A stretch of 64,000 nt of DNA from Siphonodentalium dalli (taxonomy: Eukaryota; Mollusca; Scaphopoda; Gadilida; Siphonodentaliidae). Below the pieces are notes generated by a model. That model was given only the letters and a program-made list of their open reading frames with translations, was not told where the DNA came from and searched no databases. Every line of letters starts with the position of its first letter. Positions within the stretch are counted from its first letter, which is position 1. Of the stretch, positions 38,084-50,298 are shown in pieces. The stretch lies in assembly GCA_032622095.1 (NCBI GenBank), contig CP136066.1, forward strand, positions 194,114,816 to 194,178,815. Reading direction: 5' to 3'. Made by a program: the position numbers and the translations under genes.

Positions 38084-38252
38084 AGAAACAGGTGAAGAGC
38101 AGGATGGCCACCTTAAGAACAGCTTTTGGGAGGCTCAACAAGGAACACCCAAGTGGCAGTGCAGCCAAGAAAGTAACAAGCAGAAACAAATGGATAATGG
38201 ATAATTTCTTCGGCCACATATCGCTATGAGGCCCACTGTATCAAATTTACAG
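38084..38252 (+). pseudogene. MADF-type DNA-binding domain exon, frameshifted
   Basis: An acceptor (ATGTTTGCAG) and donor (CAG/GTGAGAAA) bound 169 bp. The frame reads VKSRMATLRTAFGRLNKEHP, then PSGSAAKKVTSRNKWIMDN. After an apparent one-base loss it continues in another frame as PHIAMRPTVSNLQ. The order Lr..F.R...PSGS.A..lT....W....F...HI..R.T.SNL is how I recall the C-terminal half of MADF/Myb-SANT-like proteins that accompany harbinger-type transposases in invertebrates. A stop (TGA at 38227) follows in the first frame. A sequencing error instead of a real frameshift is possible. Confidence 0.55.
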
Positions 38253-38452
38253 GTGAGAAAAGTATTGTTTAAATTAAAACAAGTAGATATTTTTTCTCTC
38301 ATGGCCATCATAAAATGGAGGAAATAAGCCATATACATATGATTCTGTGTCCGAGACAAAATCAGTTGAGGTCCAAACTCTTTATGTTAATTTTTAGACT
38401 CTTTATCAACCAATAATTGTATCAATCACTTTGGTTCATACATGTATACCAA

Positions 38453-38736
38453 ATTAATGACTGACACAAGCCTTGAAATAGTGAGCATGTCATTTGCAGA
38501 ACGAGGTCCCCAGAGGGTGAATTTAATGATGCTGCCCCGCATAGCGGACTAGCTTCACCGAATTCACCCTCCGGGAACCTCATTCTGCTGAGATGTAAGC
38601 AGAATGAGGTCCCCAGATGGTGAATTTGGTGATACTAGCCCGCTATGCGGGGTAGCATAACTAAATTCACCCTCTGGGGACCTCATTCTGCAAATGACAG
38701 GCTCACTATTTCAAGGCTTGTACTGACAGACTAATT
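38453..38736. repeat. Palindrome of palindromes, ~284 bp
   Basis: Outer arms run from AATTAATGACTGACACAAGC to the complement ending near 38736. Each arm is itself a ~100 bp hairpin: GCAGAATGAGGTCCCCAGA...CGCATAGCGG...GGGGACCTCATTCTGC. The two inner hairpins meet at TGAGATGTAA near 38591. Confidence 0.85.
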
Positions 38737-39214
38737 GCAGTCAATGTTGTCTGACTGTCAGGAAAGTATGTGAGATATTTTACCACTGGACAACTGCTGA
38801 TGAGTAGTAACGCTGAAGGGGTCACTCTCACACAAAAAAAAGTGCTGAAGGATACACAGGATTTGAAAATGTGCTGAAGCTTACACAGGGTTTGAAATGT
38901 CGTTCTAAATGACATTTATATTTCGTATCTGCCATGATTTCTGTTAGAGAATAATTGTTTACGGTACGTTATCATCATGTTGTAATCCATCTTCATCTGA
39001 AATTTTGTCCAAGCTAATCAACTCTTTACTGGGCCACTATTAAGTCTCGGTGGTGAAAAATAATTGATTTAAAACATTGATATCTGATAACTCCGAGCTT
39101 GTAGGTGGGTTCCTAGAATCATATAAAATGTATTTACCCCCACCCCCCCCCCCCCCCCCAAATCTAAATAAATAATAAATTAGGGGCGCTTAATCGGATT
39201 TGCATATTTGGCTG

Positions 39215-39392
39215 AAGTTTTGCAAATTAGTTAAATGGCAGAAAATAGCAAACCAGTTTCCATGCAAGGACAATATGTAACTATAGCGGAATCCGAAACT
39301 GATATGGCTGAAAAAATTGAAGATAGAGAGAGCACAATTTGTTTAAAGAGCACAGTGTAATCAAGATTGCATAAATTAGATATAATAAATGG
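39215..39392 (+). pseudogene. Unknown transposon ORF fragment, copy 1
   Basis: Translates as VSMQGQYVTIAESETD, then IEDRESTICLKSTV, a stop, then SRLHKLDI. The copy at 58215-58400 reads VSSQLQYITIAESKTD, CRDSTIGSKSIALSRLHKLE. Conservation at protein level indicates a shared coding ancestor, but the family is not recognised. Homology to the 58 kb copy resumes at about 41557, so a 2.16 kb insertion splits this copy. Confidence 0.6.
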
Positions 39393-39393
39393 T

Positions 39394-41556
39394 CAGCGGA
39401 CCACAGTGTCCACCGACAACGTGGCAAGTCGATGCCGCTTAGTTAAAGAATTTTTTTTAAATGTTGACATGTTCTAAGTCGAAAGGGTTATTCCGTCAAA
39501 AAATATTTGTTCCGTCATCTATATACATGTTGCACATCTCCAATATGTAGGTAACATTACTCTGAAGTTTCAAATATCTACGATCAAAAATGTAGGAGGA
39601 GTTGATTACACCATGAAGGTATGCTCATACAGATAATTATAAAAAATGATGAAATTTTCGAAGTTGAAAGAATTAATAACTCTAGTCAAAAAGTGTTTTC
39701 CGTCATCTATATACATCTTCAATATATGGGCAACAATATTCTGAAGTTTCTAATCACTGGGATGAAATCAGTAGGAGATGATTACACCATGAAGGTACTC
39801 AAAGGTGTGACGGACGGACGAACGGAGCCCGTTTCTATAGTCCCCCTTTTCTTTGAGAACGTCAGGGGACAACAAATGCATTTTCTTACCTTTATGACGC
39901 ATACTACCGACATATTAAACATTCTATATGTAATATATCTTACCATGCCAACATACATGAGATGTTGGATGAGATAGACCATCTTTTAATGTCTCAAATA
40001 ATAATTTAAGGAGTGGTTCAAAAACCACAAGAAAGCGCTGAGTGAGCAGTCGGATGCAAACCATGCTCGCCATAAAGACACTCTGTTGTTGTATTACAAT
40101 GGAGGCATGACTGAATATAGGACAATTGACAACAAAATGAAAATTTAAAGCCAAATTTTTAATAAAAGCTATAGGCATTCATATTGTATTTGCGATAGGT
40201 TCAGGCCTAATCGTACATGTCACATAATAAATAAATGCAGACAGAAGCTGCATGACATTTTTACACTTCCCGAAATTTTGCAAGAAACCCTGTGCCAATT
40301 AATACTTTCTCTTATATATGCAAGTCTCCCGTAGGGAGCCTCTGCGAGAGACTCGCATATATAATATAACACATGGGCCATAGTACCTGTTGATGACAGT
40401 TTCAGTTCTTAATGATTCGTGATGATATATGTATATATTAAAGACCATTATGACGAAATTTATATCAAGTAGAACTCAGGGACCAGCCTACTAGGCTAGA
40501 GGTTTCAAATTGGGAGAAGTCACTACTCTGATATCTCCTTGTTTGATTATTAGGGGTGGACATTATTAGCTCAGACTGTATTACTGTGGTGTTTTCCCAA
40601 GGTTGAGGATATGGAGACTTTATGTTCATGCACACTCTACCTGGAGCTTCTGTAATTCTTACAAGCATTGCAACATCAAACATTTACAATGATTCATTAT
40701 TTTGTAATCATACATGGATGAATACATATGCAACAGTGTTGAGATAGGTTGCCCGTAATTTGGTCCACTTTTACATATTGCTTGGCTATATGAGAGGATT
40801 CTCATAGGAAGATTCATTTGTCATAATGCTGAGTTAAAGTTATACGAAACACTCCACTGAGATGTTCAGAACGGAATAACAAAGAATCATTCCAAAATAA
40901 CTTATTTTCATAATATGAAATCAAAATAGGTAGAAAATAGCGTGATTATTATAAACATAAAAGGCCGTCCGGCCAGTGTCCCCCGAAAAAGTGGCTTCAT
41001 TGTGGTCATCAGCTTTTCTGAAAAAATAACAAGGACCCTAAATCCGATACTATCTTTCAGAACAATCCAACCAGTGTCCCCTGAAATGGTACACAGCAAA
41101 CTCTAGATATTTATTTGTTAATTTTACCTTCATTAATGCTGGCTGTGTTATTTGTTACCAGATGATCTGTTCAGTGAATAAACAAGTTTCCAAGATAGCT
41201 TGACAGGATTCTAAGTCGAAAAAGGGCCATAACACTAGCAAAAAAAAAACATATTCGAACTTGACATGTATATATGGCTGATAAACTCACATACCAAATT
41301 TGGTTCAGATATGATCACACAAACTGAAGTTATATCCGGAAACCAGAAAATCACAAGATTCTAATGAGCGGAGCAAACCCATATTCGAACTTGACCTGTA
41401 TTTTGGTCTGATAAACTCACCTATGAAATTTGTTTTGATCTAATATCGGAAACTAAAGTTATCATCCGGAAACCATTTCCAGATGCACACACGTACGGAC
41501 GGACACCGGCTATTTTAATAGTCCCCCGAATTAAACATTCGGGGGACAAAAAAAGA
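39394..41556 (+). repeat. 2.16 kb insertion of mollusc-type dispersed repeats
   Basis: This block is absent from the homologous copy at 58.2-58.65 kb. It has two diverged tandem copies (about 39476-39616 and 39650-39797: TTCCGTCATCTATATACAT, then GATTACACCATGAAGGTA), then GACGGACGGACGAACGG and TATAGTCCCCC (39805-39845). A second such block lies at 41216-41550 with GGGCCATAACAC, CGGACGGACACCGG and AGTCCCCCGAATTAAACATT-CGGGGGACAAAAA. I recognise this type from bivalve genomes; it has no coding capacity. Confidence 0.6.
40306..40364. repeat. Diverged GCATATATAAGAG-type hairpin
   Basis: TTTCTCTTATATATGCAAGT to the approximate complement ACTCGCATATATAATA. A degraded single member of the hairpin family at 8981, 9172, 58823 and 59103, with a new centre (CTCCCGTAGGGAG). 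Confidence 0.6.
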
Positions 41557-41815
41557 TATATACAGGCGATCTTTTAAATGATGAATACAAAAAAGCAGAC
41601 AAAGATGGTTAAATAAATTATACAGGATATTCACGAAGGACAAATATCTTAAAACCATGTTTCAATTCAGAGGTGTCCCTTCATAATACATTTGGTCACA
41701 GCTATTAGCTACTATATTGTTGATAAATATATCATAATATCACAGCATTTTGATATTATTTCGTTTCTTTGAACTCTCCAAGTTCTTAGTCAGTAATCTG
41801 GGTCAGCTGCGCTTC
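41557..41815 (+). repeat. Continuation of the 58 kb-type element
   Basis: AACCATGTTTCAATTCAGA, CATAATACATTTGGTCACAG and CTTAGTCAGTAATCTGGGTC match 58396-58645 closely. It is the right part of the element interrupted by the preceding insertion. Confidence 0.65.
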
Positions 41816-41877
41816 GTATATTGAACTGGCTTAGGATTTTATTACATATTCTAATGAATATGCAATGTTAGGACTGA

Positions 41878-42126
41878 ATGGTGCAATGGTCATCCTTTCT
41901 TAAGGTAAGAGTGGGGAGATTTGAGAACCTTGTAGACTGTTTAAATGCATGTTCAGCTGACTTGCTACAGCCCAGTGGCACAATTATTCACCTTGGTTCA
42001 AATAACGTTATTGATACATACAGGTTTGACTTATTCAACATGATAAAAGATGCAATTAAATATAGTTGTGAAATATTTCCAAACCGATTTGTGATATATG
42101 TTGGTATTTTACAGATTCTGCTGTGA
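41878..42126 (+). pseudogene. SGNH-hydrolase-like fragment of a transposon ORF
   Basis: The frame reads VGRFENLVDCLNACSADLLQ, then PSGTIIHLGSNNVIDTYRFD, then NRFVIYVGILQILL. The pattern hydrophobic-IHLGSNN, a helix, then FP..FVIYVGIL fits the GxND block and following strand of SGNH/GDSL-type domains carried by some retroelement ORFs. The catalytic Ser block and the His are not visible. It breaks off at a 120 bp tandem duplication. The family assignment is tentative. Confidence 0.4.
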
Positions 42127-42290
42127 ATGTGGCAAGTCAGTCCGGGATATCGATCACACTGATTATAAACAAATTAAATATAGTTGTGATAAATTTCCAA
42201 ACCGCTTTGTGAAATGTTGGTATTTTGCAGATTCTGCTGTGAATGTGGCAAGTCAGTCCGGGATATCGATCACACCGATTATAAACTCTG
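42054..42290 (+). repeat. Two-copy tandem duplication, ~120 bp
   Basis: AATTAAATATAGTTGTGA through GGGATATCGATCACA and GATTATAAAC occurs at about 42054-42173 and again at about 42174-42290 with few changes. It duplicates the end of the SGNH-like piece. Confidence 0.8.
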
Positions 42291-42635
42291 ATATAAGGAT
42301 TTTGCTGCACGAAAAGCACATAAATATGTTGTGTTGATCACACAGAAATTCGCCATCTAATGTGGCTGATCATCTGCTGATGTGGTTAATGTCACATGTA
42401 TCGATCACAATTGTAGCCGGCTTATCAAAGTGTATACACTTGTATATAGCTAGCTGTCCAAGGGCGTTCACATTCGTAGCCAGCTTTTTTGATATTCATG
42501 CTTATGAACGGGACTTTATAGTTAGACTATTCCCTTTTTGAGTAGACGAACTATATTTTACCTAAGGGAAGAAATAATTTAAATCTTAGTTCAATTATAT
42601 ACAGATCTAAATGTTTCCATAATTATCATGAAATT

Positions 42636-44966
42636 ATTATCTATAATTCTCGGGCATCAATTGTGATATTTCCACAAATCGTGCACAGGGACCTTGGGTT
42701 TACTTGACCTCAATACTTGTACCATTGACAAACTGTTCACTCGTCAACAAGATATCAGGGATGAGTGGTCGCGCATCTACCCGAAATATAGTAGGGATAC
42801 GATGTCCTTCCTCAATATGACTAACCATGGTGATATCATGATGGATTTGGTCATGTCTTAGACCTCATCAATAACTTCGTAAGCTTTACTTCAGAATTCC
42901 AGCAAATAACTAATAGTCTTGTAGAATTTCCAGACATTGATGATTATTTTCACAAATTTAGAGAGCGTCGTTCGATTAGAGAACTTAAAAAGATCCTCCT
43001 ACTTTGCCTATACCATAATATTGGTTTCAGGCTTTTTGATAGGATATAAGGTGAATATTTACTATTATGCATCAAAGAACAGACATCTTTAAAGAGTAAA
43101 GTATTTAATTTTGTGCCATGATCTTTACCCGAAGACCTCCTGCAAGTTCTTGAGATGGGACCTAATTTCATAATGACGCCATTACAAGGAAATCCTAAAA
43201 CCCTTGCTGATACAATTAAAAAGGAAACATACCGAGCCATCGAACGGGTCAACAGATTAACCATAAACATGTCTTCCGCTTATAAGGTCCAGCCTAATAA
43301 GTCCACTAACCCTATAACGCATACACACATTCTTCATCATGATCTACCCTCCAAAAATGTACAGGGTACAATCGATGTTATTAGTGACTTAAATGAAATT
43401 TTGTCATGAATTCTGAGATGTCCATTCATAACAAAAATTGTATCAAAATCAAGTTAAACGCTTCAATACATTTTGTAGTAGGCCAGATGTTGTAGTGGCC
43501 CCTGCAGATAAAGGTTTGGGGCTTTCTATTAATACAGTAGATTGGTACATTAGTGAATATAAAAGGCAACTGGCAGATGATACAACTTACAAAGAGGTAC
43601 CATATGCACAATATTATATCACAAGGCATTGAAGAAATTGACAGAATAGCCTATAAATATAGGAACAGTACTATTACTTAACTTAACAACTTAATAAATT
43701 AATTGGAATAAAATCCAAAGACATCATAATGCCATCATTAAACATTTCTCCAAAATTCCATAAACTTAAAACTTTCCCTTCCCATGCCAACGAACCTAGT
43801 TTAACGGGAAGGCCGATTAGTAACGGATATTCAGCCATTAATACAAATGCGTCTAGAGTCCTTGGACACTTATTAGAGGGTTATCTATCTCAACTCAAAA
43901 ATAACTATGATGAGAACAATCTTGTATGGACTATATGCAAGGACACCATGCATCAATAAATTCGGTAAACAACACTTTAATTCTTCCTGATAAACATTTA
44001 CTTTTGAGTTTTGACTTTTAAAGCCTATATTCACGGGTGAGGAACGAGGAAATGTATAATGCTTTCACTTTTTTAAGATCCATTCTTAATATAGATGATG
44101 ACCACTATAACTTTATGGTCGACCTCTTTGAATTTATCCAGAAGTTTTCCACGTTGGTTTCAGCAAACTGTACCAACAAATTGACGGGTTAGCAATGGGT
44201 GCATAGGCTGCTAACCTCGTACTCCTAAGGAGTGAATATTACATGTTTATGAACAACATTATTATGGATCATATTAAATATTTTTTAAGGTACATTGATG
44301 ACGGTACATTATGTGTTGAAATTGAACCTGAACTTCTAAGCCTCTTTATTAACATAATCAAAATTAACTACCCTAACCACATTAACATTTGAAGTTAGCA
44401 AATTGTGTACAAAATTCCAAGATTTAACTATATATATATTAACCATGCTATGTTCTTCGAAAATAAACTACATGTTGGGTTATACCAGAAAGCATACAAC
44501 ACATACTCCTATACTCATTATAAATCAAACCACCACCCCTCGTATATTAGCTGGAATTATTAAAACAGAATGCCACAGATATTTTAGACATAGCACTGAC
44601 ATTTCAGACTATGATTTTTATATGGAACTCTTTGTTAACAGACTATTGAAATGTGGTTACCCCTTGTCATTTATCACAAGACATCTTATTAAATACGATG
44701 ATATAGTTCATAAAGATTGTATTGGAGTGCAACTTAATACAACTCTTATAAGAAAGGCTATGCCACAATAAAGTAGTGTCAGTCAATCAAGTCGCATATA
44801 CCTATTAGGAGGAATTTTCTTTGTGTTGCACCTAACAGTCGTATAGGCTATGAAATGGGCAAGAAACTTCACCTTCGGGCACTCACTAAAAAGAGGCTCC
44901 ATGGGAAATTGACTCCACATTTTCATTAGCAATTGTGGCATTACCAACAAGGAGCCTTTAGCATTA
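42636..44966 (+). pseudogene. Penelope-like reverse transcriptase, tandem copy A
   Basis: A decayed RT of the Penelope-like (PLE) type. Pieces include MGPNFIMTPLQGNPKTLADT (43155), VVAPADKGLGLSINTVDWY (43498), PKFHKLKTFPSHA (43750), GLAMGA followed by TAG (44204) and AAN, FLRYIDDGTLCVEIEPELL (44285), and YRYFRHSTDISDY and NRLLKCGYPLSFITRHLIKY (44575-44695). The GLAMG and YIDDG blocks are RT motifs B and C. It carries many stops and shifts. Near-identical to copy B at a spacing of about 2555 bp. It ends before the second ORF that follows copy B. No GIY-YIG endonuclease was found. Confidence 0.8.
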
Positions 44967-45190
44967 TGACGTCATAAATTGAAAGTGTTAATGACACTTA
45001 GATCAACTTGGCAATGAGTTAATTTTTTGCTGTTTCGACAGATTGCCTTGTACACGGAAATTCCTACTTCATACAACTCATAAGTGTTTTAATACAATTT
45101 AATGATTTAAATGATAATATATTGGCTATAGACATACTTAATTACCTTAGACTATACATAGGGACTGGTTTTTAGCACATAGCACAGCCT
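44967..45190. other. Spacer between tandem RT copies
   Basis: Unique to this junction. Homology between copies stops at GCCTTTAGCATTATG (about 44966) and resumes at TATTATCTATAATTCTCGGG (45190). Confidence 0.6.
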
Positions 45191-47476
45191 ATTATCTATA
45201 ATTCTCGGGCATCAATTGTAATATTTCCACAAATCGTGCACAGGGACCTTGGGTTTACTTGACCTCAATACTTGTACCATTGACAAACTGTTCACTCTTC
45301 AACAAGATATCATGGATGAGTGGTCGCGCATCTACCCGAAATATAGTATGGATACGATGTCCTTCCTCAATATGACTAACCATGGTGATATCATGAATGA
45401 ATTTGGTGATGTCTTAAGACCTCATCAAAAACTTCGTAAGCCTTACTTCAGAATTCCATCAAATAACTAATAGTCTTGTAGAATTTCCAGACATTGATGA
45501 TTATTTTCACAAATTTAGAGAGCGTCGTTCGATTAGAGAACTTAAAAAGATCCTCCTACTTTGCCTGTACCATAATATTGGTTTCAGATCGGATATAAGA
45601 TGAATATTTACTATTATGCATCAAAGAGCAGACATCTTTAAAGAGTAAAGTATTTAATTCTGTGCCATGGTCTTTACCCGAAGACCTGCAAGTTCTTGAG
45701 ATGGGACCTAATTTCATAATGACGCCATTAGAAGGAAATCATAAAACCCATGCTGATACAATTAAAAATGAAACATACCGAGACATCGAACGGGTCAACA
45801 GATTAACCATAAACATGTCTTCCGCTTATAAGGTCCAGCCTAATAAGTCGACTAACCATATAACTCATACACACATTCTTCATCCTGATCTACCCTCCAA
45901 AAATGTACAGGGTACAATCGATGTTATCAGTGACTTCAAGGAAGATTTTGTCATGAATTCTGAGATGTCCATTCATAACAAAAATGTTAATCAAAATCAA
46001 GTTAAACGCTTCAATACATTTTGGAGTATGCCAGATGTTGTAGCGGCCCCTGCAGATAAAGGTTTGGGGCTTTCTATTAATACAGTAGATTGGTACGTTA
46101 GTGAATATAAAAGGCAACTGGCAGATGATACAACTTACAAAGAGGTACCATATGCACTTATGCATAATATATTACAAGGCATTAAAGAAATTGACAGAAT
46201 AGCCTATACATATAGGAACAGTACTATTGATAAAAACCAACTTAATAAATTAATTGGAATAAATTCCAAAGACATTATAATGCCATCATTAAACATTTCT
46301 AAAAAAAACATAAACTTAAAACTTTTCCTTCCCATACCAACGAACCTAGTTTAACTGGAAGGCCGATTTGTAACGGACATTCAGCCATTAATACAAATGC
46401 TTATAGAGTCCTTGGACACTTATTAGAGGGTTATCTATCTCAAATAAAAATCACTATGATGAGAACAATCTTTTATGGACTATATGAAAGGACACCATGC
46501 ATGCCATACATTGTGTAAACAGTACCTTAATTCTTCCTGATAAACATTTCCTTTTGACTTTGAAAGCCTATGTACACGGGTGAGGAACGAGGATATGTAT
46601 AATGCTTTCAATTTTTTAAGATCCATTCTTAATATAGATGATGACCACTATAAATTTATGGTCGACCTCTTTGAATTTATCCAGAAGTTTTCTTTTTTTC
46701 CACATTGGTTTCAGCAAACTGTACCAACAAATTGACGGGTTAGCCATGGGTGCATAGGCTGCTAACCTCGTACTCCTAAGGAGTGAATATTACATGTTTA
46801 TGAACAACATTATTATGGATCATATTAAATATTTTTTAAGGTACATTGATGACGGTACATTATGTGTTGAAATTGAACCTGAACTTCTAAGCCTCTTTAT
46901 TAACATAATCAAAATTAACTACCCTAACCACATTAACATTTGAAGTTAGCAAATTGTGTACAAAATTCCAAGATTTAACTATATCTATTAACCATGCTAT
47001 GTTCTTCGAAAATAAACTACATGTTGGGTTATACCAGAAAGCATACAACACATACTCCTATACTCATTATAAATCAAACCACCACCCCTCGTATATTAGC
47101 TGGAATTATTAAAACAGAATGCCACAGATATTTTAGACATAGCACTGACATTTCAGACTATGATTTTTTTATGGAACCCTTTAACAGACTATTGAAATGT
47201 GGTTACCCCTTGTCATTTATCACAAGACCTCTTATTAAATACGATGATATAGTTCATAAAGATTTTATTGGAGTGCAACTTAATACAACTCCTTATAAGA
47301 AAGGCTATGCCACAATAAAGTATTGTCAGTCAATCAAGTCGCATATACCTATTAGGAGGAATTTTCTTTGTGTTGCACCTAACAGTCGTATAGGCTATGA
47401 AATGCGCAAGAAACTTCACCTTCGGGCACTCACTAAAAAGAGGCTCCATGGGAAATTGACTCCACATTTTCATTAG
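45191..47476 (+). pseudogene. Penelope-like reverse transcriptase, tandem copy B
   Basis: Homologue of copy A with longer open pieces: an N-terminal part at 45249-45470 (DEWSRIYPKYSMDT), a 230-residue piece at 45662-46354 (VLEMGPNFIMTPL, APADKGLGLSINTVDWYVSE, KDIIMPSLNI), the motif region in several frames (GLAMGA, YIDDG near 46840), and a C-terminal part at 46994-47476 (TECHRYFRHSTDISDY, NRLLKCGYPLSFITRPLIKY, KKRLHGKL). ADKG and PKxHK-like blocks, RT motifs and the RLLKCGYP tail place it with Penelope-like RTs. The TAG inside the GLAMGA-AAN block (46755) is shared with copy A. No GIY-YIG domain was seen before or after. Confidence 0.8.
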
Positions 47477-47831
47477 CAATTGTGGTATTACCAACAAGGA
47501 GCCTTTAGCATTATGTTTTCCTTGATAACTCCACTCAATTGTATGAAAACATTAGATAAAGCAATGCAACTACTTAATTAAAATTAATAATTTAAATTAC
47601 CTTCACATGTCTATTACTATAGCACAGCTACCAATTTGCATTTATATGTTGACATGGCATTATTTTAACTCAGCTACCAATTAAATTTAATTCTAAGTTG
47701 TTTACCAATTTACATATGTATTTTGGCATGTTATTAATTAATTAACGCTGTTTAATCATTTTAATTTGTAAACCAAACCCTTTTTGAAATCCTGACAAAC
47801 CCATAGGACTCTTTCGTTTTTGTTTTGCAGT

Positions 47832-48221
47832 ATGAATTCCTGGTCAGACGAGGTGGTAAACTACATTACCAACCAACACAATGTTGAAGTTCATTACTAT
47901 ACGCCCGAAGAGCTACTAGATCTTTACCTAGCTGGTATTACCCGTATAAAAGATTCGATATCAGTCCTGGATAAGGATCTTAATGTGTTCTGGCTCCACA
48001 GAATTAAAGCTGGGAGCAACTTCATCTTTTATGTTGGATACCACCACAGAACAATCGACTTTCGTCCAATTCGAGATTTCAATGTCTTTATCCACAAAAA
48101 GACCAGCAACATTACATTAAGGATTTCTATGGCAGAGAACAGAATCTGCAGGAGATTCTTAAAAGACATGTACATTAACCTCAAGATTAGTGCGATCGAT
48201 ACTATTTCTTCATGGACATAA
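47832..48221 (+). CDS. Conserved second ORF downstream of PLE reverse transcriptase (copy B), unknown function
   Basis: An intact 129-residue ORF starting MNSWSDEVVNYIT. I chose this ATG because the homologue at 56133 starts at the equivalent place (MDWESEVLAYLT). Shared blocks with that diverged copy are TPEELLDL / STEELWNL, TIDFRPIRDFNVFIHKKTSN / TIDFRLISQFHIFIYKVTSN, and RICRRFLKDMY / RICKRFHVNMY. It is basic, with no membrane segment or known catalytic motif that I recognise. A pyrimidine-rich tract and TTTTGCAG end 1 bp before the ATG, as in a splice acceptor, so it may be translated from a spliced transcript. It lies 355 bp after the RT stop on the same strand. Function unknown; an accessory nucleic-acid-binding protein is one guess. 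Confidence 0.7.
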   Translation: MNSWSDEVVNYITNQHNVEVHYYTPEELLDLYLAGITRIKDSISVLDKDLNVFWLHRIKAGSNFIFYVGYHHRTIDFRPIRDFNVFIHKKTSNITLRISMAENRICRRFLKDMYINLKISAIDTISSWT

Positions 48222-49913
48222 ACTTCGGAGAAGATATGTAACTTTCTCCTAATTTGAACATTAACTTACCTTAGGATCAGTGTCCATACTTAGTTTTATT
48301 GCCATTACTTTCCTGGACATTTACTTTTAATTAAGATTGTATGCCTAATTTTAAATCTGAATATTAAATTACCTTAAAATCATTGTCCATATTTAATTGT
48401 ATTGACATTACATTCGTGGACATTTACTTTGAAATAAGACTGGATACATCATTTCGGATATTAAATTTAAATAACAAAATCTTTTTCTTTTACAATTAAT
48501 TTAAATTCTTATCAGTGTTGTTATCATATATACCGACCTAATTCTTATATACATACTTTAATTTAATAAGAATTTAACCTTTTATGGACATATTATAATT
48601 GAAGAAAAACTTGACCTTTCCCAAGTCATTTATTGATTTAACTTTAACTCTCGTCATACATTTTTTTAACACAGTATAACCAAAATTGTTGTTTTATGTT
48701 TTGTTTTAATTTTTAAGCTACCATGGCATGTATGCCATATACGGGTTATGGGTTGGGCCCCTTTTTCCTTCCCTGGAGAGCTTTGGTTTCGTCGGTTTTT
48801 AGATAGGATCTGCGTTTATTAACGTGGCCGAGCTAACCTTGTACAACTTCTTGCGAGTAAAGGCCGAAAAGTTTGTGTTCATATGCTTAATATGGCACAG
48901 GTTAGCAACTTGCAACTGAGAATGATCCTATTGGTTTTATTCATCTTTTGACCTTTCAAAACCTTTACCTCTTTGTTCTTTGAAATTATAAAGTTTTACC
49001 TTTTCCTCAAATTACAATTTTTTAGGGCTTTTGATTTTAATTAACATCTTTCGATAAGTACATTCCAAATTCTTTTCAAAATTCTTTCAAGCCGCTCCAA
49101 GATCTTGCTCTCAGACTCTAAATTTTTGACAAGAACACGAGGAACACAGTGTGTCTGCACGTGATTGGGACCCTGAACCTAATGTATTCCCCCTTCTATC
49201 AAATACTTTGCAGACACTCTCCTCTTGTCCTTGTCATCCATCACATTTTTGCACCGCCAATATTATGTGGGTAAAATGACAAATATGTTTAAGCCATTTT
49301 CTTTCTTGCTGAAACCTCTGTTGACAAACAAAAAGGCCTTTGGTCAACCTGCCAGTGCATTACTCTGACTTGGTTTCTGTCATTCTAGTGTACTAGGTTT
49401 GGTGTTGCTTACCCTAGCACTCGTGTTACCTGGTCAGACACCACTTACCTACATTGGTTACACATAAAAACAATTTCCATGTGTTGCATTATCAAGTTGA
49501 TGGAAAACTGTTTCAGCAAATCATGCATAGTTGGGATACACTGCAACAGAAACATCTTAAGCCGTATGACATGTCAGAAGTGAATGCCAGACAATTAATT
49601 GTATATGCTATTTAATTTAATTTAATTACAATATATTTGCAGGAACGTTGACATTTTGAATGGACTATCAGCCATTTCAGAATAAGATTTAGTTGAACCT
49701 CCAGTAGGTTTGACTGAGGAAATCCGCTGTCATGTGTCCACCAAATAGAGGACGTTACATGGTTAAACCAATTTAACAAAATTGACAAGCCATATAAAAC
49801 ACTTTGCCCACATATTTTGGAATCTCTCTGTGGTGTTTCAGCCAAATCAAAGCAATTCAGAAACAGCAACCAATGACATGTGAGACTCCCGTGTTTTCAA
49901 CCATTTTGACAAA
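48222..49913. other. Non-coding; likely 3' part of PLE copy B at the start
   Basis: Positions about 48260-48435 hold an imperfect two-copy repeat of ~112 bp (ACCTTAGGATCAGTGTCCAT / ACCTTAAAATCATTGTCCAT). Beyond 48700 nothing is recognised. Confidence 0.4.
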
Positions 49914-50085
49914 TTCTAGTTGATGATTTTAGCACACTAACTAATCATGGTTGGTTAAGTAATTGTAGTTTAGTCAATATTGGAGATAGTCTCAATGCAA
50001 TTGTACCAGATGCTCATGTTACCATAATGGATGTATATTCGCTGCCAAATCTGCCTCAAACTGTTGAAAAGCAAGTCTCACGATG
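49914..50085 (+). pseudogene. Unidentified coding-like fragment
   Basis: An open stretch of 57 codons reads LVDDFSTLTNHGWLSNCSLV, then VTIMDVYSLPNLPQTVEKQV, to a stop at about 50085. The residue mix looks protein-coding. I do not recognise the family, and no splice borders are obvious. It is followed by a cluster of tandem duplications. Confidence 0.35.
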
Positions 50086-50298
50086 AACAAAATAGGATGG
50101 TGATGATCGAGGGGAATAATTTTCCATGAAATAACTGAAGGCAGTGGTCAGACAGAGCTATCAAATTCAAGTGGCAATCATTTTGTATTTGCGGTGTAAT
50201 ACATATATAAAAACTGCGGACACATGGGGGTGGTAAATTCCTGGAAATTGTGTTGAATTGAAGAGTGTATTGTGCAGTTCAACATGGATTCTTCTAAA

